DNA from: Falsiroseomonas sp046052145
Lineage (GTDB): Bacteria > Pseudomonadota > Alphaproteobacteria > Acetobacterales > Acetobacteraceae
Length of the DNA: 64,000 nt
Assembly (NCBI GenBank): GCA_046052145.1
Contig: JBJOMW010000015.1
Coordinates: 36,018 to 100,017 of the forward strand
Direction: 5' to 3'
This document shows, piece after piece, positions 54,249-62,916 of this stretch (the stretch's first letter is position 1; each line of letters opens with the position of its first letter). A program made the translations under genes and the position numbers. Under the pieces are notes generated by a model. The model did no database searches, had not been told where the DNA came from, and was given only the letters and a program-made list of their open reading frames with translations.

Positions 54249-55076
54249 TCAGAACATCGGGTTGAAGGGGATCTGCGTCTTCATCGGCTCACCGAACCAC
54301 TTCTGCCAGGTGCGGTTCACGAAGCCCTCGCGGTGCAGTTCGAACAGCACGACGTTGATGGCATCGCGCAGCGTGAAATTCCCCTTCTGCACGCCGATGC
54401 CGACCCAGGTGCTGGCCAGCACCTGGTCCAGCACGCGCCACTGCACCTGCGGGAAGTTCCGGAGCGGAATGACGACGCTTTCCAGCACATCGACCATGGC
54501 ATCGGCCCGGCCCTGCGCCAGCGCGCGGAAGCAGTCGGGGTAGTTGTCGAGCAGCGTGACCTGCGCCTGGGCAGCATTGGCCTGGATCCAGGGCACGCCC
54601 ACCGTGCCGCGCACCTGCACCAGCCGGACCTGGCGGTTGTTGAGGTCGGACGGCTGGTTGATCGGCACCGCCGTGCCCGACTGCTTCGTCAGCACGACCA
54701 CGGACTGGGTGTGCAGCGGCTGGGTGTAGTCGATGACCAGCGCGCGCTCGACGGTGCGGGTGATCGCGCCCAGCACGATGTCGATGCGCCCGGCCTGCAG
54801 GAAGGGGATGCGGTCCGGCGAGCCCACCTGCACGATCTCAAGCTCGATATTCATCCGCCGCGCGATCTCGCGCGCGATGTCGGCATCGAAGCCGTCGATC
54901 TGGTTGCGGTCGTTGAAGGTGCCGAAGGGCGGCAGCGTCGGGTTGATGCCCGCGCGCAGCCGGCGGGAGGAGAGAACCTCTGCCAGCGGGCGCGCGCCGG
55001 CAGCGGTGGGCAGCATCGCGGCACCCGCGGCAGCGGCGGCGAGCGTGAACAGATGGCGGCGGTCGAAAGCAGACAT
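54249..55076 (-). CDS. Polar amino-acid ABC transporter binding protein
   Basis: 275 residues. Signal peptide MSAFDRRHLFTLAAAAAGAA followed by a class II binding-protein fold: LRAGINPTLPPFGTFND, IDGFDADIAREIARRMNIEL, FLQAGRIDIVLGAITRTVER and SDLNNRQVRLVQVRGTVGV. Periplasmic; delivers substrate to the two permeases downstream. It is first in the operon, separated from them by a hairpin repeat. The FD and RxD-type residues fit an amino-acid ligand. Confidence 0.93.
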   Translation of the reverse strand: MSAFDRRHLFTLAAAAAGAAMLPTAAGARPLAEVLSSRRLRAGINPTLPPFGTFNDRNQIDGFDADIAREIARRMNIELEIVQVGSPDRIPFLQAGRIDIVLGAITRTVERALVIDYTQPLHTQSVVVLTKQSGTAVPINQPSDLNNRQVRLVQVRGTVGVPWIQANAAQAQVTLLDNYPDCFRALAQGRADAMVDVLESVVIPLRNFPQVQWRVLDQVLASTWVGIGVQKGNFTLRDAINVVLFELHREGFVNRTWQKWFGEPMKTQIPFNPMF

Positions 55077-55162
55077 GCGCGGTCTTTCCCCAGCGGTGGT
55101 GGAGTTTGGACCCGGCGTCCTCGTCTCTTTGGCGGCGTCTTCCGCGCCGCGACGAGGTGAGC

Positions 55163-56353
55163 CTAGGGCGAGCCCGGCGGTGCCCGCAAGCCGTCACGGC
55201 CCAACATCACGCCCATCCACGCCGCGATCAGACCCGCGGCCAGCAACGGCACCGCCACGACGCCCCAGCCGAAGCCGGCAAGCGCGCCGAGCGCGGGCGG
55301 GCCCAACATCTGCACAATATTGTTGCCCTGGATGGTCAGCCCCATCGCGGGCGCGACGAGCGCCGCATCGGGCACAGCGCGCGGCAGCAGCGCGAAACAA
55401 GCCGCCGGCAGCAGCCCGCCAATGCAGCAAGCCGCAAGCGCCAGCGACACAGCAAGCCATGCATTGGGCGCGAGGAACAGCGCAGCCGCCAGAACCGCCA
55501 TCGCGCTGGCCGCCGCCGCCATCAGCCGCTCCGGCGCCGCGCCGCGGCCCATCAGCACGCCGCTGCCAAAATTGCCGATGGCATTCGCCACCGCCGCGGC
55601 CGCCGCCATGCCACCAGCGAGCCCTGTCCCCGCCCCGCGCGATTCCAGGAAGGCCGGGAGGAAGGTGGCGACGCCCATGTAGATCAGGTTGTAGGCGCCG
55701 AAGGCCGCCGCCACGCGCAACGGCCGCCGCGCCGCCACCAGCGCGCGGAGCTGCGCCGCGCCACGCGGCGCGGCGGCGGCGGCCGGCGCCTCGGCGCGCG
55801 GCACCAGGCGCCAGCACAACAGCACTGCCGCCGCCAGCAGCGCCGCGCAGCCAAGCCAGGCCATGCGCCAGCCCCAGGCTTCGACGATCGGTGCGCTGAG
55901 AAGGCCAAGCGCGATGCCGCTTGGCATGTAGGTGCCCCAGAGCCCCATCGCGAAGGCGCGGTCGCGCCCGCTGGCCATCGCGGCGATGAGCGCGGGGCCC
56001 GTGACCGTGACCAGCAGAAACCCCGCCCCTTCCGCCACGCGCGCGACGAAGAGCGGGAGCGGCGCAGACGCGAAGGGCGCCACGGCCGCTGCCACCGCCC
56101 CGATCATGAGGCCGGCCAGCAACACCCGCCGCGCCCCGATCCGCGCCGCCGCGAGCCCGATCGCCAGCCCGCCAAAAGCAGCCACCAGTCCGAACAACCC
56201 GACCAGCAGCCCGCCCGCTGCAAGGCCAAGGCCGAACTCGGCCGCGATGGTCGTCATCGCCGCCGGCACCTTGCCGATCTGCACGGCGACCGCGACGCCC
56301 GCCAGCACCACCGCGACGATGGCAGGCCAGCCGGTGTCGCGCTCCGCCGCCAC
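55163..56353 (-). CDS. MFS transporter (CynX/NimT-like)
   Basis: 396 residues from GTG 56353, with about twelve hydrophobic spans, beginning AIVAVVLAGVAVAVQIGKVP. The loop between spans 2 and 3 (AARIGARRVLLAGLMIGAVA) is the MFS motif-A region. No ribosome site or clear motif identifies the substrate. It ends 87 bases upstream of the amino-acid binding-protein gene and could share its regulation. Efflux or uptake is undecided. Confidence 0.88.
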   Translation of the reverse strand: MAAERDTGWPAIVAVVLAGVAVAVQIGKVPAAMTTIAAEFGLGLAAGGLLVGLFGLVAAFGGLAIGLAAARIGARRVLLAGLMIGAVAAAVAPFASAPLPLFVARVAEGAGFLLVTVTGPALIAAMASGRDRAFAMGLWGTYMPSGIALGLLSAPIVEAWGWRMAWLGCAALLAAAVLLCWRLVPRAEAPAAAAAPRGAAQLRALVAARRPLRVAAAFGAYNLIYMGVATFLPAFLESRGAGTGLAGGMAAAAAVANAIGNFGSGVLMGRGAAPERLMAAAASAMAVLAAALFLAPNAWLAVSLALAACCIGGLLPAACFALLPRAVPDAALVAPAMGLTIQGNNIVQMLGPPALGALAGFGWGVVAVPLLAAGLIAAWMGVMLGRDGLRAPPGSP

Positions 56354-56405
56354 GCGGATCAGGCCATTGCAGGCGACAGCGCGGCGCGGAGGCTGGCGGC
56401 AGGCA

Positions 56406-56789
56406 TCAGCCCTTCCGCTCGATCAGCTCCACCCTGACCTCGTCCGGCATGGCGAAGAAGGCGATGCGAACGCCCGGCCGCGGCTCCGAGGGGCCGGAGA
56501 CCAGCGGCACGCCCTTCCCCGCCAGATCGGCGATGGACGCGTCGAGATCGGTGACGGTGAGCCCGACATGCTCGATGCCGAGGAAGGGGGGCGCCGGCGG
56601 CGCGGCCGTGCCGGGCGCGACCTGCTCGAGGAAGACCGGCACACCGGCCAGGTCGAGCACGAGGCGGAGCCACGGCCCGGCCTGGACGCGCGCCTTCACG
56701 GTCGCGCCGAAGGCCTTCTCCCAGACGGCCGCGGCGGCCTCAGGGTCGGTGCTGCGGAGATGGATGTGGTCGAAGCGATAAGGTTCCAT
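56406..56789 (-). CDS. VOC (glyoxalase-fold) family protein
   Basis: 127 residues. Two beta-alpha-beta modules: residues 1-60 with YRFDHIHLRSTDPEAAAAV and 70-127 with GIEHVGLTVTDLDASIADLA. Likely metal ligands are His8, His75 and Glu123 (VRVELIERKG), present in glyoxalase/dioxygenase members. Reaction unknown. Same strand as the MFS gene, 52 bases upstream, so perhaps one transcript. Confidence 0.85.
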   Translation of the reverse strand: MEPYRFDHIHLRSTDPEAAAAVWEKAFGATVKARVQAGPWLRLVLDLAGVPVFLEQVAPGTAAPPAPPFLGIEHVGLTVTDLDASIADLAGKGVPLVSGPSEPRPGVRIAFFAMPDEVRVELIERKG

Positions 56790-56926
56790 GCGCGGCAGTG
56801 TCGCGCATTGTCCCGAGTTGCGCCATGCCCGTGGCGCGCGCGGCCGATGGGCGGGGCGGATGGCGCGGCGGCGCGGCGGCGGTTAGCCTCGGCCCCAAGC
56901 AACCCAAACGCCGCCGGGAGAAGACC

Positions 56927-57901
56927 ATGCCCACACGCCGCGCCGCCCTCGCCTCGCTCGCCGCCCTGGCCGCCAGCCCTGCCCTGCCCGCCCGCGCGCA
57001 AACCTGGGCGCCGACGCGCTCCATCCGGCTGGTCGTGCCCTATGCGCCCGGCGGCGGGGCGGACACGACGGCGCGGCTGATCGCGGGGCCGATGTCGCAA
57101 CTGCTCGGCCAGACGGTGGTGGTCGAGAATCGCGGCGGCGCTGGCGGCTCGATCGGTGCGGCCGAGGTCGCGCGGGCGGCACCGGATGGGCACACCGTGA
57201 TGCTGGATGCGCTTGGCCATGTGGCGACGCCGGTGCTGATCCCGCGCCTGCCCTTCGACTACGCCACGGCCTTCGCCCCGATCACGCAGCTGACCGTGCT
57301 GCCGCAGATCATGGCGGTGCCGCGCAACGCGCCCTATTCCACGCTGGCGGAGTTCGTCGCGCATGTCCGCGCGCGGCCCGGGCAGATGACCTATGGATCG
57401 TCGGGCAATGCGACGGCCGCGCACCTGGCCTCCGTCGCGCTGCTGCGGCGGGCCGGGCTCGACATGCAGCATTCACCCTATCGGGGCGGGGCGCCGGCGC
57501 TGCAGGACCTGATTGCGGGCAACCTCGCCTTCGTTTTCGCCACCGTCTCCTCCTCCACGCAGCTGGTGCGGGATGGGCAGGTGAAGGCGCTGGGGGTGAC
57601 CACATCGAGCCGCATCGCGCCGCTGCCGAATGTGCCGACCGTTGCCGAGCAGGGGTTCCCGGGCTTCGAGCTGAATGAGTGGAACGGCTTCTACGCGCCG
57701 GCCGGGACCCCCACGCCCGCCATCGCCGCGCTGCATGCCGCGGCGCTCGCGGCGCTGCGCGAGGAGAGCGTGCGCACGCGCTTGCTGGCCCTTGGTGCGG
57801 AGCCGGTCGGCAGCTCGGTCGCCGAATTCCAGGCCTATCTCGCGCGCCAGCGGGAGTTCACCTCCGCGCTGATCCGCGAGGCTGGGATCACTGCCGACTG
57901 A
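56927..57901 (+). CDS. Bug/TctC-family periplasmic substrate-binding protein
   Basis: 324 residues behind GGGAG. Signal peptide (RAALASLAALAASPALPARA) then SIRLVVPYAPGGGADTTARL, VENRGGAGGSIGAAEVARAA, PDGHTVMLDAL, MTYGSSGNATAAHLASVALL, HSPYRGGAPALQDLIAGNLA and VPTVAEQGFPGF. The second orphan Bug protein of the window; no TctAB genes nearby. Ligand unknown, probably a carboxylate. Convergent with the binding-protein gene at 57908, six bases apart. Confidence 0.93.
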   Translation: MPTRRAALASLAALAASPALPARAQTWAPTRSIRLVVPYAPGGGADTTARLIAGPMSQLLGQTVVVENRGGAGGSIGAAEVARAAPDGHTVMLDALGHVATPVLIPRLPFDYATAFAPITQLTVLPQIMAVPRNAPYSTLAEFVAHVRARPGQMTYGSSGNATAAHLASVALLRRAGLDMQHSPYRGGAPALQDLIAGNLAFVFATVSSSTQLVRDGQVKALGVTTSSRIAPLPNVPTVAEQGFPGFELNEWNGFYAPAGTPTPAIAALHAAALAALREESVRTRLLALGAEPVGSSVAEFQAYLARQREFTSALIREAGITAD

Positions 57902-57907
57902 GGCCGA

Positions 57908-58711
57908 TCAGGCCTCGACCAGGCCCCACTTCCGCGCGAGCTCGTCGAAGAAGCCGCTGGCCTGGCGGATGGTGATCCAGGCGTTCAGGAAGTTGGTGAA
58001 CGGCATGTCGTTCAGCGGCGCCAGGAAGGCCATTGGGATCGGGTTGCGCGGTGTGTCGCGGAAGATCGCGACCAGGTCCGGGTATTCGCGCGTCAGGAAG
58101 GCGGCCTCGATCACGGAGGTCATGGCCGCATCCACACGCCCGCCGAGCAGTTCCTGCCAGTCGCGCGCCGGGCTTTCGACGCGGCGGATCGTCGCGTTCG
58201 GCAGGGCGCCCTGCACAAAAGTCTCCATCGTGGTGCCGAGCGTCGTGGCGATGGTGACGCTGCGCTGATTCAGCGCGTCCCAATTGGCGAAGCGGTTGGC
58301 GTCGCGCCGCCGCACCAGCGGGATGAAGCCCGTCCGCCCCCAGGGCTGGGTGAAGCTGCCGGCCATGGCGCGCGCGACCGACATGGAGGTGCCGGTGAAG
58401 ACTGCGTCGAACTGGTCGGCCTGCAGCCCGTTGATCAGGGTGCGCCAGTCGGTCGCGACGAACTCCACGCGGAGATTCATATCCCGGCCGAGTTGCTGCG
58501 CCGCCTCGATCTGATGGCCGCGATACTCCCGGCTGGCGGGGTCCCGGAAACTCATCGGGTTGAAATCGCCGGTGGTGCCGATGCGGATGCGCCCCGCCGC
58601 CTGGATGGCGGCGAGCTTGCCGCCCTGGGCCGCCCCCTGGGCCTGGGCCTGGATCGGCAGGGCAAGGGCGGCGGCAGCGGCCGCCGCGGCCGGGATCTGG
58701 CGACGGTTCAT
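57908..58711 (-). CDS. Amino-acid ABC transporter binding protein (second system)
   Basis: 267 residues from ATG 58711 with AGGAG upstream. Signal peptide (RRQIPAAAAAAAALALPIQA) then GRIRIGTTGDFNPMSFRDPA, HQIEAAQQLGRDMNLRVEFV, GLQADQFDAVFTGTSMSV, LLGGRVDAAMTSVIEAAFL: the PAAT binding-protein fold. Divergent from a permease gene 100 bases away that probably belongs to the same importer. No ATPase accompanies them here. Confidence 0.9.
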   Translation of the reverse strand: MNRRQIPAAAAAAAALALPIQAQAQGAAQGGKLAAIQAAGRIRIGTTGDFNPMSFRDPASREYRGHQIEAAQQLGRDMNLRVEFVATDWRTLINGLQADQFDAVFTGTSMSVARAMAGSFTQPWGRTGFIPLVRRRDANRFANWDALNQRSVTIATTLGTTMETFVQGALPNATIRRVESPARDWQELLGGRVDAAMTSVIEAAFLTREYPDLVAIFRDTPRNPIPMAFLAPLNDMPFTNFLNAWITIRQASGFFDELARKWGLVEA

Positions 58712-58811
58712 CTCGACGCTCTCCTGAAGGGCGGAACTGCGGCGGCTTGCGCAGGGGCGGCAAGCTGCGGCATTCGCCTGGGCGATGCAATTGGTGCGAG
58801 GTGGGGCCGGC
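58712..58811. promoter_or_regulatory. Divergent promoter region of the second amino-acid ABC system
   Basis: 100 bases between divergent binding-protein and permease starts. Contains the Shine-Dalgarno of both (CTCCTG on the minus-facing side; GAGG before 58812). No operator palindrome or clear -10/-35 pair is visible by eye. Confidence 0.35.
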
Positions 58812-59579
58812 ATGGCAGGGAACAAGGGGCGGGCCGTGCTCGTGCTGGCGCTGCTTGCCCCGCTGCTGGCGGGCTGCGGCGGCAATTGGGGCTGGCATGT
58901 GGTCAACCCAGCCGATCCGCGCGGCCAGGCCAACCTGCTGTTCATGCTCTCGGGCTTCTGGGCGACGGTCTCGCTCTCGCTGGCGGCCATGGCGCTATCG
59001 GTCGCGCTCGGGCTCGGCGTCGCGCTGATGGGGCTTGCACGCGCGCGGCCGCTGCGCTGGGCCAACCGCGTCTATGTCGAGCTGTTCCGCGCCATCCCGA
59101 TCCTGGTGATGATCCTCTGGGTCTTCTACGGGCTGCCGGTGGTGCTCGACATCAGGCTTGGCGTCTTCATGGCGGCGATGCTGGCGATCGCCGTCTGTGA
59201 TTCCGCCTTCGAGGCCGAGATCTTCCGCGCCGGCATCCAATCCGTCGAGCAGGGCCAGCGCGAGGCCGCGATGGCGCTCGGCCTCAGCCCCTGGCAGCGG
59301 ATGCGCTTCGTCATCCTGCCCCAGGCGATCCGCCGCGTGCTGCCGCCGATGGCGAACCAATTCATCTATGTGGTGAAAATGAGCTCGCTGGCGAGCGTCA
59401 TCGGCTACCAGGAGATGACGCGGAAGGCGAATGAGCTGGTGGTGACGGTGTTCCGCCCGCTCGAGATCTACACGATCCTCATCCTGGAATACCTGGTGCT
59501 GATCCTGCTGATCTCGGCGGCGGTGCGGCGACTGGAACGGCGCATGGGCGCCGACCAGTCGCTGCGACGGGAGAGCTGA
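58812..59579 (+). CDS. Amino-acid ABC transporter permease (second system)
   Basis: 255 residues; ATG 58812 is chosen for a GAGG site, though ATG 58785 is in frame. N-terminal hydrophobic segment (VLVLALLAPLLAGC), then a periplasmic stretch (NWGWHVVNPADPRG), then four or five spans and the coupling loop EIFRAGIQSVEQGQREAAMA with RFVILPQAIRRVLPPM. The same WGW-plus-first-span form is known in other PAAT permeases, so the LLAGC is unlikely to be a real lipobox. Only one permease, so it may form a homodimer. Confidence 0.92.
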   Translation: MAGNKGRAVLVLALLAPLLAGCGGNWGWHVVNPADPRGQANLLFMLSGFWATVSLSLAAMALSVALGLGVALMGLARARPLRWANRVYVELFRAIPILVMILWVFYGLPVVLDIRLGVFMAAMLAIAVCDSAFEAEIFRAGIQSVEQGQREAAMALGLSPWQRMRFVILPQAIRRVLPPMANQFIYVVKMSSLASVIGYQEMTRKANELVVTVFRPLEIYTILILEYLVLILLISAAVRRLERRMGADQSLRRES

Positions 59580-59583
59580 CCTC

Positions 59584-61008
59584 CTATTCGGCGAGCGACA
59601 TCCCAAGCGCCGGCTTCGCATCCGCCGGCAGCGGGCTTTCATAGGGCTTGCCGCCGGTCCGCTTGCGGTGGTCGGCCTTGGCCTTCTCGATCAGCGCGGG
59701 GTTCAGGATCGCATCCACCGCCGTGCCGGCCATGGCCTTGGCCACATGCACCATGCCGGTATGCGCCAGCGGGCTCTTGCCCACCGCCACAACCTGCCAG
59801 CTATGCGCGGGCACGCCGATCGGCCAGGTTGCGCCGCGCGCCTGCACCGTCGGCACCTTCCAGGACACATCGCCGACATCGGTGGAGCCCACCATGCCGG
59901 AGCCCTGCGCTTCCACCGGCACGATCTCATCCGTCAGCGCCTTGTTCAGGTCCACCGGCAGGCCCTGGCGGCGATAGGCGGCGACGATGTCTTCCTCGCG
60001 CAGCGTCTTCTGGATCTCGGCGGCGAAGCTCCGATCCTCGGCGGTGAAGGGCGGCGGGCCGAGGCGCTCCAGGTTGGTGTGCAGCGCGTCTTCCAGCGGG
60101 GTGTTGCCCAGCAGATCGGAGACGGCGGAGATCACCTGCGTCTCGACTCGCGTTTCCGTCATCAGCGCCGCGCCATCGGCGATCTTGCGCACGCGCTCGA
60201 CCAGCGGACGCAGCTCCTCCACGTTGCGGGCGCGGATCAGGTAGCGGATCTTGGCGCGCCCCTGCACCACGTTCGGCGCGATCCCGCCCGCATCCAGATA
60301 GGCGTAGTGGATGCGCGCATCCGATGGCATGTGCTCGCGCATGTAGTTCACGCCGACATTCATCAGCTCGCAGGCATCGAGCGCGCTGCGGCCGAGATGC
60401 GGCTGCGCGGCGGCGTGCGCCGAACGGCCATGGAAGGTGAAGTCGATGCGGGTGTTCGCCAGGCTCTTCGGCTCATTCACGCCCGCGAAGCAGGCCGGGT
60501 GCCAGGAGATGGCGATGTCCACATCGTCGAAGGCGCCTTCGCGCACCATGAAGCCCTTGGCCGCGCCGCCTTCTTCCGCCGGGCAGCCGTAATAGCGCAC
60601 GCGCCCCTTGATGCCGTTGGCCGCGAGCCAGTCCTTCACCGCCGCCGCCGCCAGCATCGCGCCGGCGCCGAGCAAATTGTGGCCGCAGCCATGGCCGCTG
60701 GTCTCGCCGGGCACGGGCCGCGGCTCGGCCACGCCCGCTTCCTGGCTGAGCCCCGGCAACGCGTCATATTCGCCGAGGATGGCGATGACCGGCCCTTCCT
60801 CGCCCGCCTCGCCCATCACCGCGGTCGGGATGCCGGCGACATTGGTGGTGACCCGGAAGCCTTCGCGCTCCAGCATCTGCCGATGCTCCTCGGCCGAGCG
60901 GGCCTCGGCGTAGCAGAGCTCGGGCATGCCCCAGACCCGATCGGCGAGTGCGATGAATTCGGCGCGCTTCGCCTCGACCAGGCGCCAGATCTCGTCTTCG
61001 TTGCGCAT
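59584..61008 (-). CDS. M20-family amidohydrolase (AbgB-like)
   Basis: 474 residues from ATG 61008 with GGAGGG upstream; a longer frame to 61188 is rejected. Metal-site motifs: GEYDALPGLS, HGCGHNLLGAG, CPAEEGGAAKG and WHPACFAGVN; lid domain after about residue 195 (FHGRSAHAAAQPHLGRSALD). Cleaves an N-acyl or amide-linked amino acid; AbgB acts on p-aminobenzoyl-glutamate. Beside an amino-acid importer and a racemase-fold gene, suggesting use of an imported amino-acid derivative. Confidence 0.92.
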   Translation of the reverse strand: MRNEDEIWRLVEAKRAEFIALADRVWGMPELCYAEARSAEEHRQMLEREGFRVTTNVAGIPTAVMGEAGEEGPVIAILGEYDALPGLSQEAGVAEPRPVPGETSGHGCGHNLLGAGAMLAAAAVKDWLAANGIKGRVRYYGCPAEEGGAAKGFMVREGAFDDVDIAISWHPACFAGVNEPKSLANTRIDFTFHGRSAHAAAQPHLGRSALDACELMNVGVNYMREHMPSDARIHYAYLDAGGIAPNVVQGRAKIRYLIRARNVEELRPLVERVRKIADGAALMTETRVETQVISAVSDLLGNTPLEDALHTNLERLGPPPFTAEDRSFAAEIQKTLREEDIVAAYRRQGLPVDLNKALTDEIVPVEAQGSGMVGSTDVGDVSWKVPTVQARGATWPIGVPAHSWQVVAVGKSPLAHTGMVHVAKAMAGTAVDAILNPALIEKAKADHRKRTGGKPYESPLPADAKPALGMSLAE

Positions 61009-61120
61009 TCTCGGGTCCCTCCGGTGCAGGAGCGCATCCTGGCCCGCCGCGCGCGGCGCGTCACGCCCCAGGGGCCGGCCCGGGCTTGCCTCCGCCTGCT
61101 GGGAAGGCGATGGAGGCGCC

Positions 61121-61837
61121 ATGCGCATCCTGCTGATCAACGCCAACACCACCGCCTCCATCACCGACAAGCTGGTCGGGATCGCCAATGGGATGGCGCC
61201 GGCAGGTGTCGTCTTCGAGGGCGCGACCGGGCGCTTCGGGGCGCGCTACATCGCCTCCCGCGCGGCCTCGGCCATCGCGGCGCATGCCGCGCTCGATGCC
61301 TGGGCCGAGCATGGCGCGGGTGTGGATGCCGTGCTGATCGGCTGTTTCGGCGATCCTGGGCTGGATGCGCTGCGCGAATTGGCGCCGGTGCCGGTGCTGG
61401 GCCTGGCCGATGCCGCGGCCGCCGCGGCCGGAGGGCGGCGCTTCGGGGTGGTCACGGGCGGGGCGGCCTGGAAGCCGATGCTCGAGGAATTCTTCGCCAC
61501 CCGCGGCGTCGGCGCGCAGCTCGCCGGCGTGCGCACGGTCGCGCCCTCGGGCGGCGAGATCGCCCGCGATCCCGAAGGCGCGCTGGCCTCGCTCGCCGCC
61601 GCCTGCCGGGCCTCAGCGGAGGAGGATGGGGCGGAGGTCGTCATCCTGGGCGGCGCCGGGCTGGCAGGGCTCGCCGCGCGGCTTGCCACCCGCGTGCCGG
61701 TGCCCGTGCTGTGCTCGGTCGAAGAAGGCGTCCGCGCGGCGATCGCGGCGATCGGCCGCGGCCCGGCCGGGCTCATCCCACACCAGCCCGTGGAGAGCAT
61801 CGGCCTGTCCCCGGCGCTCGCCGCGCGGCTCGGGTAG
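61121..61837 (+). CDS. Asp/Glu/hydantoin racemase-family protein with one catalytic Cys missing
   Basis: 238 residues behind GGAGG. Opens MRILLINANTTASITDKLVG. First catalytic Cys75 is present (VLIGCFGDPGL). The second cysteine of the family, usually in LGCAGM, is Gly178 here (ILGGAGLAGLA); Cys198 is nearby but in another loop. Two-base racemisation would then be impaired, so it may be a decarboxylase- or isomerase-like member, or have shifted chemistry. Divergent from the amidohydrolase by 112 bases. Confidence 0.85.
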   Translation: MRILLINANTTASITDKLVGIANGMAPAGVVFEGATGRFGARYIASRAASAIAAHAALDAWAEHGAGVDAVLIGCFGDPGLDALRELAPVPVLGLADAAAAAAGGRRFGVVTGGAAWKPMLEEFFATRGVGAQLAGVRTVAPSGGEIARDPEGALASLAAACRASAEEDGAEVVILGGAGLAGLAARLATRVPVPVLCSVEEGVRAAIAAIGRGPAGLIPHQPVESIGLSPALAARLG

Positions 61838-61866
61838 GGCCGGGCGCCACCGCCCGGCCCGGCGAT

Positions 61867-62916
61867 CTACTCCCGCTGCGGCTGCATCGCGACACGGCGG
61901 CCAAGCGGCATGGCGTCGTTGGCGGCCACAGGCCCTGCGCCTTCGCGGCGCAGCTCGTGCTCGAACCAAGCGATGGTCGCCTTTAGCCCGGCCTCCAGCT
62001 GCGTGCGCGGCGCCCAGCCCAGCAGGCGCTGCGCCAACGCGATATCGGGGCGGCGGCGGCGCGGATCATCCACCGGCAGCGGCCGCAGCACCACGGCCGA
62101 GCGCGAGCCAGTGAGCGCCAGCACCTTCTCCACCAGCTCATCCACGCGCAGTTCCTGCGGATTGCCGAGGTTGACGGGCCCCGGCGCCCGGGTCCCCGGC
62201 GCGCCCAGGCGCTGCAGCCCGCCGATGAGATCGGCGACAAAGCAGAAGGAGCGCGTCTGGCTGCCATCGCCATAGATGGTGATGTCGCGTCCCGCCAGCG
62301 CCTGCACCACCACATTGGAGACGACGCGCCCATCATCGGCGCGCATGCGCGGGCCATAGGTGTTGAAGATGCGCGCCACCCGCACATCGGCGCGGCCCGC
62401 GCGCGCATAGTCGAATGCGAGCGTCTCCGCCGCGCGCTTGCCCTCATCGTAGCAGGCACGTGGGCCGATCGGGTTGACCGCGCCGCGATAGGCTTCTTCC
62501 TGCGGGTGAACCTCGGGGTCGCCATAGACCTCGCTGGTGGAGGCCTGCACGAAGCGCGCACCGGCGGCCTCGGCCAGCTTCAGCAGATGCCGCGTGCCCA
62601 ACACGCAGGTCAGCAGCGTGTGCTCGGGATCGGCCTGGTAATGCGGCGGGGAGGCCGCACAGGCCAGGTTGAACACGACATCGATCTCGCTCGTCCGGCG
62701 CAGCAGGGCGGCTGGCAGCGGGTCGCAGACATCGGCTTCGATCATCTCGAAGCGTGGCTCATGCGACAGATGCGCGAGGTTGACGCGCCGGCCGGTGAGG
62801 AAGCTGTCGAGGCAGATCACCTCCGCGCCCTTGGCCAGCAAGGCGTCGCAGAGATGCGAGCCGAGGAACCCCGCCCCGCCCGCGACAACCGCAAGATTGC
62901 GCTGCGCGGCCCTCAC
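61867..62916 (-). CDS. UDP-glucuronate decarboxylase-like NAD epimerase (UXS type)
   Basis: 349 residues from GTG 62916, the last start before the Rossmann motif; an ATG at 63012 would add a basic leader. Seen: VAGGAGFLGSHLCDALLA, FNLACAASPPHYQADPEHTL, STSEVYGDPEVHPQ and the UXS-specific GPRACYDEGKRAAETLAFDY with catalytic Tyr/Lys, then RIFNTYGPRMRADDGRVVSN. Would make UDP-xylose from UDP-glucuronate for surface polysaccharide. No other sugar genes adjoin it. Convergent with the racemase-family gene. Confidence 0.88.
   Translation of the reverse strand: MRAAQRNLAVVAGGAGFLGSHLCDALLAKGAEVICLDSFLTGRRVNLAHLSHEPRFEMIEADVCDPLPAALLRRTSEIDVVFNLACAASPPHYQADPEHTLLTCVLGTRHLLKLAEAAGARFVQASTSEVYGDPEVHPQEEAYRGAVNPIGPRACYDEGKRAAETLAFDYARAGRADVRVARIFNTYGPRMRADDGRVVSNVVVQALAGRDITIYGDGSQTRSFCFVADLIGGLQRLGAPGTRAPGPVNLGNPQELRVDELVEKVLALTGSRSAVVLRPLPVDDPRRRRPDIALAQRLLGWAPRTQLEAGLKATIAWFEHELRREGAGPVAANDAMPLGRRVAMQPQRE

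Noticed and set aside
58812..58870. Lipobox (LLAGC) at the start of the second permease
   Set aside because: It is part of the first hydrophobic span of a polytopic permease; this form occurs in other members, so lipid anchoring is unlikely.
59668..61986. 772-residue plus-strand frame
   Set aside because: Antisense to the M20 amidohydrolase and then out of frame with the racemase-family gene; compositionally a shadow.
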